A stretch of DNA of 64,000 nucleotides from Ceratothoa steindachneri. Taxonomy: Eukaryota > Arthropoda > Malacostraca > Isopoda > Cymothoidae. Of this stretch, positions 49,756 through 63,400 are shown piece by piece. The notes under the pieces were generated by a model. It was given only the letters and a program-made list of their open reading frames with translations. It made no database searches and had not been told where the DNA came from. Within the stretch, counting starts at the first letter, position 1. Each line of letters starts with the position of its first letter. The position numbers and the translations under genes are program-made. The stretch is taken from the NCBI GenBank assembly GCA_963969495.1, contig OZ018329.1, positions 145,013,521 through 145,077,520 of the forward strand, given 5' to 3'.

Positions 49756-50144
49756 TATTGCAAAATTCATTTGTGCGTACATGCTTAAAGAAATTACGTG
49801 AGTATAGGTCAAAAGGCATGATGTGCGTTCATGTCAAAATGCATTACGTGCGTACATAGTAAAATGCATTACGTGCCTATATATCAAAATGCATTAGGTG
49901 CTTACATTGCAAAATGCATTAGGTGCGTACATGTCAAAATGTAATACGTCAGTAAATTTTAAAATGTATTACGTTCGTAAATATTAAAATGCATTACGTG
50001 CGTACATGTCAAAATGCCTGATGTGCGTACATACCAAAATGCATCACGTGCGTACATGGCAAAATGAATTACTTGCGTGTATGTCAAAATGAATTACGTG
50101 AGTATATGTAAAAACGCATTACGTGCGTACTTGTCAAAATGCCT

Positions 50145-50548
50145 TAAGTGCATGCATGTCAAAATGCAATACGTGGGTGCATGTTAAAATGCATTACGTG
50201 CGTACATATCAAAATGCATTAAGTGAGTACATTTTGAAATGCATTACGTGCGTAAATTTCAAAAATACCTTACAAGCGAACATGTCAAAATGCATTACGT
50301 ATGTACATGTCAAAATGCATTACTTGGGTACATATCAAAATGACTTACGTGCGTACATTTCAACACGCATTATGTGCGTACATGTCAAAATGCATTACGT
50401 AAGTAAATGCCAAAACGCATGAAGAGCGTACATGTATAAACGCATTACGTCGGTACATGTCAAAATGCATTAAGTGCATGCATCCTAAAATGCAATACGT
50501 GCGTACATGTTAACAAGCATTACGTGCGTACATAGCAAAATGCATTAC
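50145..50548. repeat. Higher-order block C, first copy (repeats at 52601-53004)
   Basis: About 400 bp beginning TAAGTGCATGCATGTC recur at an offset of 2456 bp. The junction at 52600, where block A's second copy stops inside a monomer and this one starts, is a visible rearrangement point. Confidence 0.85.
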
Positions 50549-53529
50549 GTAAGTACATGCCAAAATGCATTACATGCGTACATGTTAATATGCATTCCGT
50601 GCGTACATGGCAAAATGCATTACGTGCGTACATGTCAAAATGCACTAACTGCGTACATAGCACAACGCATTACGTGCGAACATTTCAAAATGCAATACGT
50701 GCGTATGTGGCAAAATGCATTACATGCGTACATATCAAAATGAATTACGTGCGTACATGGAAAATGCATAACGTGCGTGCGTTTCAAAATGCCTTATGCG
50801 TACATGTCAAAATGCATTACGTGTGTTCCTGTTAAAATGAATTACAAGCGTATATGGACAAATGCATTTGTGCGTACATGTTAAAAGGCATTAGGTGAGT
50901 ATATGTCAAGATGCATGACGTGCGTATATGTCGAAATGCATTACGTGTGTACATAGTAAAATGCATTACGTGCCTACATATCAAAATGCATTACGTGCTT
51001 ACATTGCAAAATGCATTAGGTGCGAACATGTCAAATTGTATTACGTCAGTAAATGTCAAAATGTATTACGTTCGTACATATTAAAGTCATTACGTGCTTA
51101 CATCTCAAAATGCATGATGGGCGTACATGAAAAAATGAATTACATGCGTACATGAAAAAATGCATTACTTTCGTGTATGTCAAAATAAATTACGTGCGTA
51201 CATGTGAAAATGCTTTACGTGCGTACATGTTAAAATGCATTAAGTGCATGCATGTTAAAATGCAATACGTGGGTAAAAGTTAAAATGCATTACGTGCGTA
51301 CATATCAAAATGCATTACGTGAGTACATATTGAAAGGCATTACGTGCGTACATGTCAAAATGCATTACGTGCGTACATTTTAAAATGCATTACTTGCGTA
51401 CATGTCAAAATAAATTACGTGCGTACGTGTCAAAATGCAATATGTGTGTACAGGTCAAAATGCATTACGTGCGTACATATTAAAATGCATTACGTGCGTA
51501 CATGTCAAAATGCATTATGTGCGTACATGCAACAGCCAATTGAGAGGGTATATGTTAAAATGCATTGAGTGCATGCATGTCAAAATGCAATACATGGGTA
51601 CTTGTTGAAATGCATTACGTGCGTACTTATCAAAATGCATTACGTGAGTACATATCGGAATGCATTACGTGCGTACATGTCAAAATGCATTACGTGCGTA
51701 CATGTAAAAACGTATTACGTGAGTACATGTCAAAAATGAATTAAGTGCATGCATGTCAAAATGCAATACGTGGGTACATGTTGAAATGCATTAAGTGCAT
51801 GCATGCTAAAATGTAATACGTGGGTACATGTTAAAATGCATAACGTGCGTACATATCAAAATGCATTACGTAGGTACATATCGAAATGCATTACGTGTGT
51901 ACATGTCAAAATGAATTACTTGCGTACATCTTAAAATGAATTACGTTCATACAGGTCAAAATGCATTACGTGCGTACATATTAAAATTCATTACGTGCGT
52001 AAATGTCAAAATGTGTTATGTGCGTACATGTCAAAATGCATTACGTAGATGCATGTCAAAATGAATTACGTGCTTATATGTCAAAATGAATAACTTGCGT
52101 GCATGTCAAAATGAAATACGTGCATACATGTAAAAATACATTACGTGTGTGCATGTCAAAATGAATTACCTGCGTATAACTCATAATGCATTAAGTGCGT
52201 ACATGCTAAAATACATTAGGTGAGTATATGTCAAAATACATTACGTGCTTAGATGTCAAAATGCACTACGTGTGTACATGGCAAAATGCATTACGTGCTT
52301 ACATGTACAAATGCATCAACTGCGTACATAGCAAAACGCATTACGTGCGGACATTTCAAAATGCAATACGTGCGTATATGGCAAAATGCATTACATGCGT
52401 ACATATCAAAATTCATTACGTGCGTACATAGGAAAATGCATTACTTGCGTAAATGACAAAATGAATTACGTGCGTATAAGTCCACATGCAATAGGTGCGT
52501 ATTTGGCAAAATGAATTACGAGCGTATATGTCAAAATGCATTATGTGAGTACATCTAGAAATGCATTACGTGTGAACATGTTAAAATGCATTACGTGCGT
52601 TAAGTGCATGCATGTCAAAATGCAATACGTGGGTGCATGTTAAAATGCATTACGTGCGTACATATCAAAATGCATTACGTGAGTACATTTTGAAATGCAT
52701 TACGTGCGTAAATTTCAAAAATACCTTACAAGCGAACATGTCAAAATGCATTACGTGTGTACATGTCAAAATGCATTACTTGGGTACATATCAAAATGAC
52801 TTACGTGCGTACATTTCAACACGCATTATGTGCGTACATGTCAAAATGCATTACGTAAGTAAATGCCAAAACGCATGAAGAGCGTACATGTATAAACGCA
52901 TTACGTCGGTACATGTCAAAATGCATTAAGTGCATGCATCCTAAAATGCAATACGTGCGTACATGTTAACAAGCATTACGTGCGTACATAGCAAAATGCA
53001 TTACGTGCGTACATGTAAAAACGTATTACGTGAGTACATGAAAAAATGCATGACGTGCGTACATGTAAAAACGTAGTACGTCCGTACATGTCAAAATGCA
53101 TTAAGTGCATGCATGTCAAAATGCAATACGTGGGTACATGTTGAAATGCATTAAGTGCATGCTTGCTAAAATGTAATACGCGGGTACATGTTAAAATGCC
53201 TCACGTGCGTACATATCAAAATGCATTACGTAAGTACATATCGAAATGCATTACGTGTGTACATGTCAAAATGAATTACTTGCGTACATGTCAAAATGAA
53301 TTACGTGCCTACAGGTCAAAATGCATTACGTGCGTACATATTAAAATTCATTACGTGCGTACATGTCAAAATGTGTTATGTGCGTACATGTAAAAATGCA
53401 TTAGGTCCGTACATGGCAAAATGCATTAGGTGCATGCATGTCAAAATGAATTGCGTGCGTATATGTCAAAATGAATAACTTGCGTGCATGTCAAAATGAA
53501 ATACGTGCATACATGTAAAAATACATTAC

Positions 53530-55740
53530 GGGTGTGCATGTCAAAATGAATTACCTGCGTATAACTCATAATCCATTAAGTGCATACATGCTAAAATACA
53601 TTAGGTGAGTATATGTCAAAATACATTACGTGCTTAGATGTCAAAATGCACTACGTGTCTACATGGCAAAATGCATTACGTGCGTACATGTCCAAATGTA
53701 ATAGTGTGTATATGGCAAAAAAGCATTACGAGCGTACTTGTCAAAATGAATTAAGTGCGTACATGTCAAAATGCATTAGATGCGTACATGTTAATCTATT
53801 ACGTGCGTACATGTCAAATTGCACTATATGCGCACATGTCAAAATGCATTTCCTGCGTACATGTCAAAATGCATTTCGTACCTGCATGTCAATATTCATT
53901 TCGTGTGTTTATGTCAAAATGCATTATGTGCATACATGTCAAAATGCATTACGTAGGTAAATGCCAAAATGCATGACGAGCGTACATGTAAAAACGTATT
54001 ACGTCTGTACATGTCAAAATGCATTAAGTGCATGCATCCTAAAAGGCAATACGTGCGTACATGTTAACACGCATTACGTGAGTACATATCAAAATGCATT
54101 CCTTTAGTACATGCCAAAATGCATTACATGCGTACATGTCAATATGCATCCCGTGCCTACATGGCAAAATGCATTACGTGCTTACATGTCAAAATGCATC
54201 AACTGAGTACATAGTAAAACGCATTACGTGCGGACATTTCAAAATGCAATACGTGCGTATATGACAAAATGCATTACATGCGTACATATCAAAATTCATT
54301 ACGTGCGTACATAGAAAATGCATTACTTGCGTAAATGGCAAAATGAATTACGTGCGTATATGTCCACATGCAATAGGTGCGTATTTGGCAAAATGAATTA
54401 CGAGCGTATATGTCAAAATGCATTATGTGAGTACATCTAGAAATGCATTACGTGTGTATATGTTAAAATGCATTACGTGCGTACATGTCAATTTGTCTTA
54501 TATGCGTACATATCAAAATGCATGATGTGCGTACATGTCAAAATGCATTACATGCGTGCATGTCATAATACATAACTTGCGTGCATGTCAAAATGCATTA
54601 CGTAAGTACATGTCGATATGCATTCCGTGCGTACATGGAAAAATGCATTACGTGCGTACATGTCAAAAAGTATTACCTGCGTACATAGCAAAACGCATTA
54701 CGTGCGTACATGTCAAAATGCAATACGTGCGTATAGGGCAAAATGCATTACGTGCGTACATATCAAAATGCATTACGTGCGTACATAGCAAAATGAATTA
54801 CGTGCGTAAATGGCAAAATGAATTACGTGCGTATATGTCCAAATAAAATACGTGCGTATATTGCAAAATGCATTACGATTGTATATGTCAAAATGCATCA
54901 CGTGAGTACATGTCAAAATCGATTACGTGTGTACATGTTAGCATGCATTACGTGTGTACATGTCAAATTGCCTTATATGCCTACATATCAAAATCCATGA
55001 TGTGCGTACATGTCAAAATGCATTACCTGTGTGCATGTCAAAATACATTTCTTGCCTTCATGTTAAAATGCATAACGTGCGTACATGTCAAAATACATTA
55101 CGTGCGTACATGTTAAAATGCATGACGTAGGTAGATGTAAAAAACTATTACGTCCGTACATGTAAAAATGCAAAAAGTGCATACATGTCAAAATGCAATA
55201 CGTGCGTACATGTTAAAACGCATTAAGGGCGCACATATGAAAATGCATTACGTAAGTACATGTCAACATGAATTACGTGCAGAAATGGCAAAATGCATTT
55301 GTGCGTACATGCTAAATGCATTACGTGAGTATATGTCAAAATGCATTACGTGCGTAGATGTTAACAAGCATTACGTGCGTACATGGCACAAAGCATTACG
55401 TGTGTACATGGCAAAATGCATTACGAGCGTACATGTCAAAATGCATTACGCGCGTACATAAAAAATGCATTACGTGCGTGCATATCAAAATGCATTATGC
55501 GTACATGTCAAAATGCATTACGTGTGTTCATGTCAAAATGAATTACGTGCGTATATTGCAAAATTCATTTGTGCGTACATGCTAAAAGGCATTACGTGAG
55601 TATAGGTCAAAATGCATTACGTGCGTACATAGTAAAATGCATTACGTGCCTATATATCAAAATGCATTAGGTGCTTACATTGCAAAATGCATTAGGTGCG
55701 TACATGTCAAAATTTATTACGTCAGTAAATTTTAAAATGT
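53530..55740. repeat. Higher-order block D, first copy (repeats at 60742-62952)
   Basis: About 2.2 kb recur at an offset of 7212 bp with only a handful of differences. This is the longest near-identical duplication seen in the array. Divergent relatives of the same block also lie around 57320-58900 and, in part, 47880-48730. Confidence 0.9.
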
Positions 55741-55769
55741 ATTACGTTCGTACATATGAAAATGCATTA

Positions 55770-57440
55770 CGTGAGTACATGTCAAAATGCATGATGTGCG
55801 TACATGTCAAAATGCATCACGTGCGTACATGGCAAAATGAATTACTTGCGCGTATGTCAAAATGAATTACGTGAGTATATGTAAAAACGCATTACGTGCG
55901 TACTTGTCAAAATGCCTTAAGTGCATGCATGTCAAAATGCAATACGTGGGTACATGTTAAAATGCATTACGTGCATACATATCAAAAAGCATTACCTTAG
56001 TACATATCGAAATGTATTACGTGCGTACATTTCAAAATGCCTTACAAGCGAACATGTCAAAATGCATTACGTTTGTACATGTCAAAATGCATTACTTGGG
56101 TACATGTCAAAATGAATTACTTGCGTACATGTCAATATGCATTATGTGTGTACAGTTTAAAATGCATTACGTGCGTACATTTCCAAATGCATTACTTGCG
56201 TACATGTCAAAATGCATTATTTGCGTTCATGTAAAAGCGAATTGAGGGCATATATGTCAAAATGCATTGAGTGCATGCATGTCAAAATGCAATACGTGGG
56301 TACTTGTTAAAATGCATTACGTGCGTACTTATCAAAATGCATTACGTGAGTACATATCGAAATGCATTACGTGCGTACATGTCAAAATGCATTAGGTGCG
56401 TACATGTCAAAATACATTACGTGCGTACGTGTCAAAATGCAATATGTGTGTACAGGTCAAAATGCATTACGTGCGTACATATTAAAATGCATTACGTGCG
56501 TACATGTCAAAATGCATTATGTGCGTACATGCAACAGCCAATTGAGAGGGTATATGTCAAATTGCATTGAGTGCATGCATGACAAAATGCAATACATAGG
56601 TACTTGTTAAAATGCATTACGTGCGTACTTATCAAAATGCATTACGTGAGTACATATCGGAATGCATTACGTGCGTACATGTCAAAATGCATTACGTGCG
56701 TAAAAGGAAAAACGTATTACGTGAGTACATGACAAAATGCATGACGTGCGTACATGTAAAAACGTATTACGTCCGTACATGTCAAAATGCATCAAGTGCA
56801 TGCATGTCAAAATGCAATATGTGGGTACATGTTGAAATGCATTAAGTGCATGCATGCTAAAATGTAATACGTGGGTACATGTTAAAATGCATAACGTGCG
56901 TACATATCAAAATGCAGTACGTAAGTACATATCGAAATGCATTACGTGTGTACATGTCAAAATGCATTACTTGCGTACATCTCAAAATGATTTACGTGCC
57001 TACAGGTCAAAATGCATTACGTGCGTACATATTAAAATTCATTACGTGCGTACATGTCAAAATGTGTTATGTGCGTACATGTCAAAATGCATTAGGTCCG
57101 TACATGGCAAAATGCATTACGTGCATGCATGTCAAAATGAATTACGTGCGTATATGTCAACATGAATAACTTGCGTGCATGTCAAAATGAAATACGTGCA
57201 TACATGTAAATATTCATTACGTGTGTGCATGTCAAAATGAATTACCTGCGTATAACTCATAATGCATTAAGTGCGTACATGCTTAAATCCATTAGGTGAG
57301 TATATGTCAAAATACATTACGTGCTTAGATGTCAAAATGCACTAAGTGCATTACATGGCAAAATGCATTACGTGCGTACATGTCCAAATGTAATAGTGTG
57401 TATATTGCAAAAAAGCATTACGAGCGTACTTGTCAAAATG
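55770..57440. repeat. Higher-order block E, first copy (repeats at 59291-60960)
   Basis: About 1.67 kb recur at an offset of 3521 bp, nearly identical. Together with block D it defines a higher-order period of about 3.5-3.7 kb in the last third of the window. Confidence 0.9.
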
Positions 57441-60400
57441 AATTAAGTGCGTACATGTCAAAATGCATTAGATGCGTACATGTTAATCTATTACGTGCGT
57501 ACATGTCAAATTGCACTATATGCGCACATGTCAAAATGCATTCCCTGCGTACATGTCAAAAAGCATTTCCTACCTGCATGTCAATGTGCATTACGTGTGT
57601 TTATGTCAAAATGCATTATGTGCGTACATGTCAAAATGCATTACGTAGGTAAATGCCAAAATGCATAACGAGCGTACATGTAAAAACGTATTACGTCTGT
57701 ACATGTCAAAATGCATTAAGTGCATGCATCCTAAAATGCAATACGTGCGTACATGTTAACACGCATTACGTGAGTACATATCAAAATGCATTACATAAGT
57801 ACATGCCAAAATGCATTACATGCGTACATGTCAATATGCATTCCGTGCGTACATGGCAAAATGCATTAGGTGCTTACATGTACAAATGCATCAACTGCGT
57901 ACATAGCAAAACGCATTACGTGCGGACATTTCAAAATGCAATACGTGCGTATATGGCAAAATGCATTAGATGCGTACATATCAAAATTCATTACGTGCGT
58001 ACATAGGAAAATGCATTACTTGCGTAAATGGCAAAATGAATTACGTGCGTATATGTCCACATGCAATAGGTGCGTATTTGGCAAAATGAATTACGAGCGT
58101 ATATGTCAAAATGCATTATGTGAGTACATCTAGAAATGCATTACGTGTGTACATGTTAAAATGCATTACGTGCGTACATGTCAATTTGTCTTATATGCGT
58201 ACATATCAAAATGCATGATGTGCGTACATGGCAAAATGCATTACATGCGTGAATGTCAAAATACATCACTTGCGTGCATGTCAAAATCCATTACGTGCGT
58301 ACATGTCAATATGCATTCCGTGCGTACATGGAAAAATGCATTACGTGCGTACATGTCAAAAAGTATTACCTGCGTACATGGCAAAACGCATTACGTGCGT
58401 ACATGTCAAAACGCAATACGTGCGTATAGGGCAAAATGCATTAGGTGCGTACATATCAAAATGCATTACGTGCGTACATAGCAAAATGAATTACGTGCGT
58501 AAATGGCAAAATGAAATACGTGCGTATATGTCCAAATGCAATACGTGCGTATATGGCAAAATGCATTACGATTGTATACTTTAAAATGCATTACGTGAGT
58601 ACATGTCAAAATGCATTACGTGTGTACATGTTAAAATGCAATACGTGTGTACATGTCAAATTGACTTATATGTCTACATATCAAAATCCATGATGTGCGT
58701 ACATGTCAAAATGCATTACCTGTGTGCATGTCAAAATACATTACTTTCTTTCATGTTAAAATGCATAACGTGCGTACATGTCAAAATGCATTACGTGCGT
58801 ACATGTTAAAATGCATGACGTTGGTACATGTAAAAACCTATTACGTCCGTACATGTAAAAATGCAAAATGTGCATACATGTGAAAATGCAATACGTGCGT
58901 ACATGTTAAAACGCATTACGTGCGCAAATATTAAAATGCATTACGTGAGTACATGTCAAAATACATTACGTACGTACATGTCAAAATGAATTACAAGCAG
59001 ATATGGCAAAATTCATTTGTGCGTACATGCTAAATGCATTACGTGTGTACATGGCAAAATGCATTACGAGCGTACATGTCAAAATGCATTACGCGCGTAC
59101 ATGTCAAAATGCATTACGTGCGTGCATACCAAAATGAATTACGTGCGTATACTGCAAAATTCATTTGTGCGTACATGCTAAAAGGCATTACGTGAGTATA
59201 GGTCAATATGCATGATGTGCGTTCATGTCAAAATGTATTACGTCAGTAAATTTTAAAATGTATTATGTTCGTTCATATCAAAATGCCTTACGTGCGTACA
59301 TGTCAAAATGCATGATGTGCGTACATGTCAAAATGCATCACGTGCGTACATGGCAAAATGAATTACTTACGTGTATGTCAAAATGAATTACGTGAGTATA
59401 TGTAAAAACGCATTACGTGCGTACTTGTCAAAATGCCTTAAGTGCATGCATGTCAAAATGCAATACGTGGGTACATGTTAAAATGCATTACGTGCGTACA
59501 TATCAAAAAGCATTACCTTAGTACATATCGAAATGTATTACGTGCGTAGACTTCAAAATGCCTTACAAGCGAACATGTCAAAATGCATTACGTGTGTACA
59601 TGTCAAAATGCATTACTTGGGTACATGTCAAAATGAATTACTTGCGTACATGTCAATATGCATTATGTGTGTACAGTTCAAAATGCATTACTTGCGTACA
59701 TATCCAAATGCATTACTTGCGTACATGTCAAAATGCATTATGTGCGTACATGTAAAAGCGAATTGAGGGCATATATTTCAAAATGCATTGAGTGCATGCA
59801 TGTCAAAATGCAATACGTGGGTACTTGTTAAAATGCATTACGTGCGTACTTATCAAAATGCATTACGTGAGTACATATCGAAATGCATTACGTGCGTACA
59901 TGTCAAAATGCATTAGGTGCGTACATGTCAAAATACATTACGTGCGTACGTGTCAAAATGCAATATGTGTGTACAGGTCAAAATGCATTACGTGCGTACA
60001 TATTAAAATGCATTACGTGCGTACATGTCAAAATGCATTATGTGCGTACATGCAACAGCCAATTGAGAGGGTATATGTCAAATTGCATTGAGTGCATGCA
60101 TGACAAAATGCAATACATAGGTACTTGTTAAAATGCATTACGTGCGTACTTATCAAAATGCATTACGTGAGTACATATCGGAATGCATTACGTGCGTACA
60201 TGTCAAAATGCATTACGTGCGTAAAAGGAAAAACGTATTACGTGAGTACATGACAAAATGCATGACGTGCGTACATGTAAAAACGTATTACGTCCGTACA
60301 TGTCAAAATGCATCAAGTGCATGCATGTCAAAATGCAATATGTGGGTACATGTTGAAATGCATTAAGTGCATGCATGCTAAAATGTAATACGTGGGTACA

Positions 60401-63400
60401 TGTTAAAATGCATAACGTGCGTACATATCAAAATGCAGTACGTAAGTACATATCGAAATGCATTACGTGTGTACATGTTAAAATGCATTACTTGCGTACA
60501 TCTCAAAATGATTTACGTGCCTACAGGTCAAAATGCATTACGTGCGTACATATTAAAATTCATTACGTGCGTACATGTCAAAATGTGTTATGTGCGTACA
60601 TGTCAAAATGCATTAGGTCCGTACATGGCAAAATGCATTACGTGCATGCATGTCAAAATGAATTACGTGCGTATATGTCAACATGAATAACTTGCGTGCA
60701 TGTCAAAATGAAATACGTGCCCACATGTGAATATTCATTACGTGTGTGCATGTCAAAATGAATTACCTGCGTATAACTCATAATGCATTAAGTGCGTACA
60801 TGCTAAAATACATTAGGTGAGTATATGTCAAAATACATTACGTGCTTAGATGTCAAAATGCACTACGTGTCTACATGGCAAAATGCATTACGTGCGTACA
60901 TGTCCAAATGTAATAGTGTGTATATGGCAAAAAAGCATTACGAGCGTACTTGTCAAAATGAATTAAGTGCGTACATGTCAAAATGCATTAGATGCGTACA
61001 TGTTAATCTATTACGTGCGTACATGTCAAATTGCACTATATGCGCACATGTCAAAATGCATTTCCTGCGTACATGTCAAAATGCATTTCGTACCTGCATG
61101 TCAATATTCATTTCGTGTGTTTATGTCAAAATGCATTATGTGCATACATGTCAAAATGCATTACGTAGGTAAATGCCAAAATGCATGACGAGCGTACATG
61201 TAAAAACGTATTACGTCTGTACATGTCAAAATGCATTAAGTGCATGCATCCTAAAAGGCAATACGTGCGTACATGTTAACACGCATTACGTGAGTACATA
61301 TCAAAATGCATTCCTTTAGTACATGCCAAAATGCATTACATGCGTACATGTCAATATGCATCCCGTGCCTACATGGCAAAATGCATTACGTGCTTACATG
61401 TCAAAATGCATCAATTGAGTACATAGTAAAACGCATTACGTGCGGACATTTCAAAATGCAATACGTGCGTATATGACAAAATGCATTACATGCGTACATA
61501 TCAAAATTCATTACGTGCGTACATAGAAAATGCATTACTTGCGTAAATGGCAAAATGAATTACGTGCGTATATGTCCACATGCAATAGGTGCGTATTTGG
61601 CAAAATGAATTACGAGCGTATATGTCAAAATGCATTATGTGAGTACATCTAGAAATGCATTACGTGTGTATATGTTAAAATGCATTACGTGCGTACATGT
61701 CAATTTGTCTTATATGCGTACATATCAAAATGCATGATGTGCGTACATGTCAAAATGCATTACATGCGTGCATGTCATAATACATAACTTGCGTGCATGT
61801 CAAAATGCATTACGTAAGTACATGTCGATATGCATTCCGTGCGTACATGGAAAAATGCATTACGTGCGTACATGTCAAAAAGTATTACCTGCGTACATAG
61901 CAAAACGCATTACGTGCGTACATGTCAAAATGCAATACGTGCGTATAGGGCAAAATGCATTACGTGCGTACATATCAAAATGCATTACGTGCGTACATAG
62001 CAAAATGAATTACGTGCGTAAATGGTAAAATGAATTACGTGCGTATATGTCCAAATAAAATACGTGCGTATATGGCAAAATGCATTACGATTGTATATGT
62101 CAAAATGCATCACGTGAGTACATGTCAAAATCGATTACGTGTGTACATGTTAAAATGCATTACGTGTGTACATGTCAAATTGCCTTATATGCCTACATAT
62201 CAAAATCCATGATGTGCGTACATGTCAAAATGCATTACCTGTGTGCATGTCAAAATACATTTCTTGCCTTCATGTTAAAATGCATAACGTGCGTACATGT
62301 CAAAATACATTACGTGCGTACATGTTAAAATGCATGACGTAGGTAGATGTAAAAAACTATTACGTCCGTACATGTAAAAATGCAAAAAGTGCATACATGT
62401 CAAAATGCAATACGTGCGTACATGTTAAAACGCATTAAGGGCGCACATATGAAAATGCATTACGTAAGTACATGTCAACATGAATTACGTGCAGAAATGG
62501 CAAAATGCATTTGTGCGTACATGCTAAATGCATTACGTGAGTATATGTCAAAATGCATTACGTGCGTAGATGTTAACAAGCATTACGTGCGTACATGGCA
62601 CAAAGCATTACGTGTGTACATGGCAAAATGCATTACGAGCGTACATGTCAAAATGCATTACGCGCGTACATAAAAAATGCATTACGTGCGTGCATATCAA
62701 AATGCATTATGCGTACATGTCAAAATGCATTACGTGTGTTCATGTCAAAATGAATTACGTGCGTATATTGCAAAATTCATTTGTGCGTACATGCTAAAAG
62801 GCATTACGTGAGTATAGGTCAAAATGCATTACGTGCGTACATAGTAAAATGCATTACGTGCCTATATATAAAAATGCATTAGGTGCTTACATTGCAAAAT
62901 GCATTAGGTGCGTACATGTCAAAATTTATTACGTCAGTAAATTTTAAAATGTATTACGTGAGTATATGTAAAAACGCATTACGTGCGTACTTGTCAAAAT
63001 GCCTTAAGTGCAGGCATGTCAAAATGCAATACGTGGGTACATGTTAAAAGGCATTACGTGCGTACATATCAAAAAGCATTACCTTAGTACATATCGAAAT
63101 GTATTACGTGCGTAGATTTCAAAATGCCTTACAAGCGAACATGTCAAAATGCATTACGTGTGTACATGTCAAAATGCATTACTTGGGTACATGTCAAAAT
63201 GAAATACGTGCGTACATGTCAACATGCATTATGTGTGTACAGTTCAAAATGCATTACTTGCGTACATATCCAAATGCATTACTTGCGTACATGTCAAAAT
63301 GCATTATATGCGTACATGTAAAAACGCATTGCGTGCGTATATGTCAAAATGCAATAAGTGCATGCATGTCAAAATGCAATACGTGCGTAGATGTCAAATA

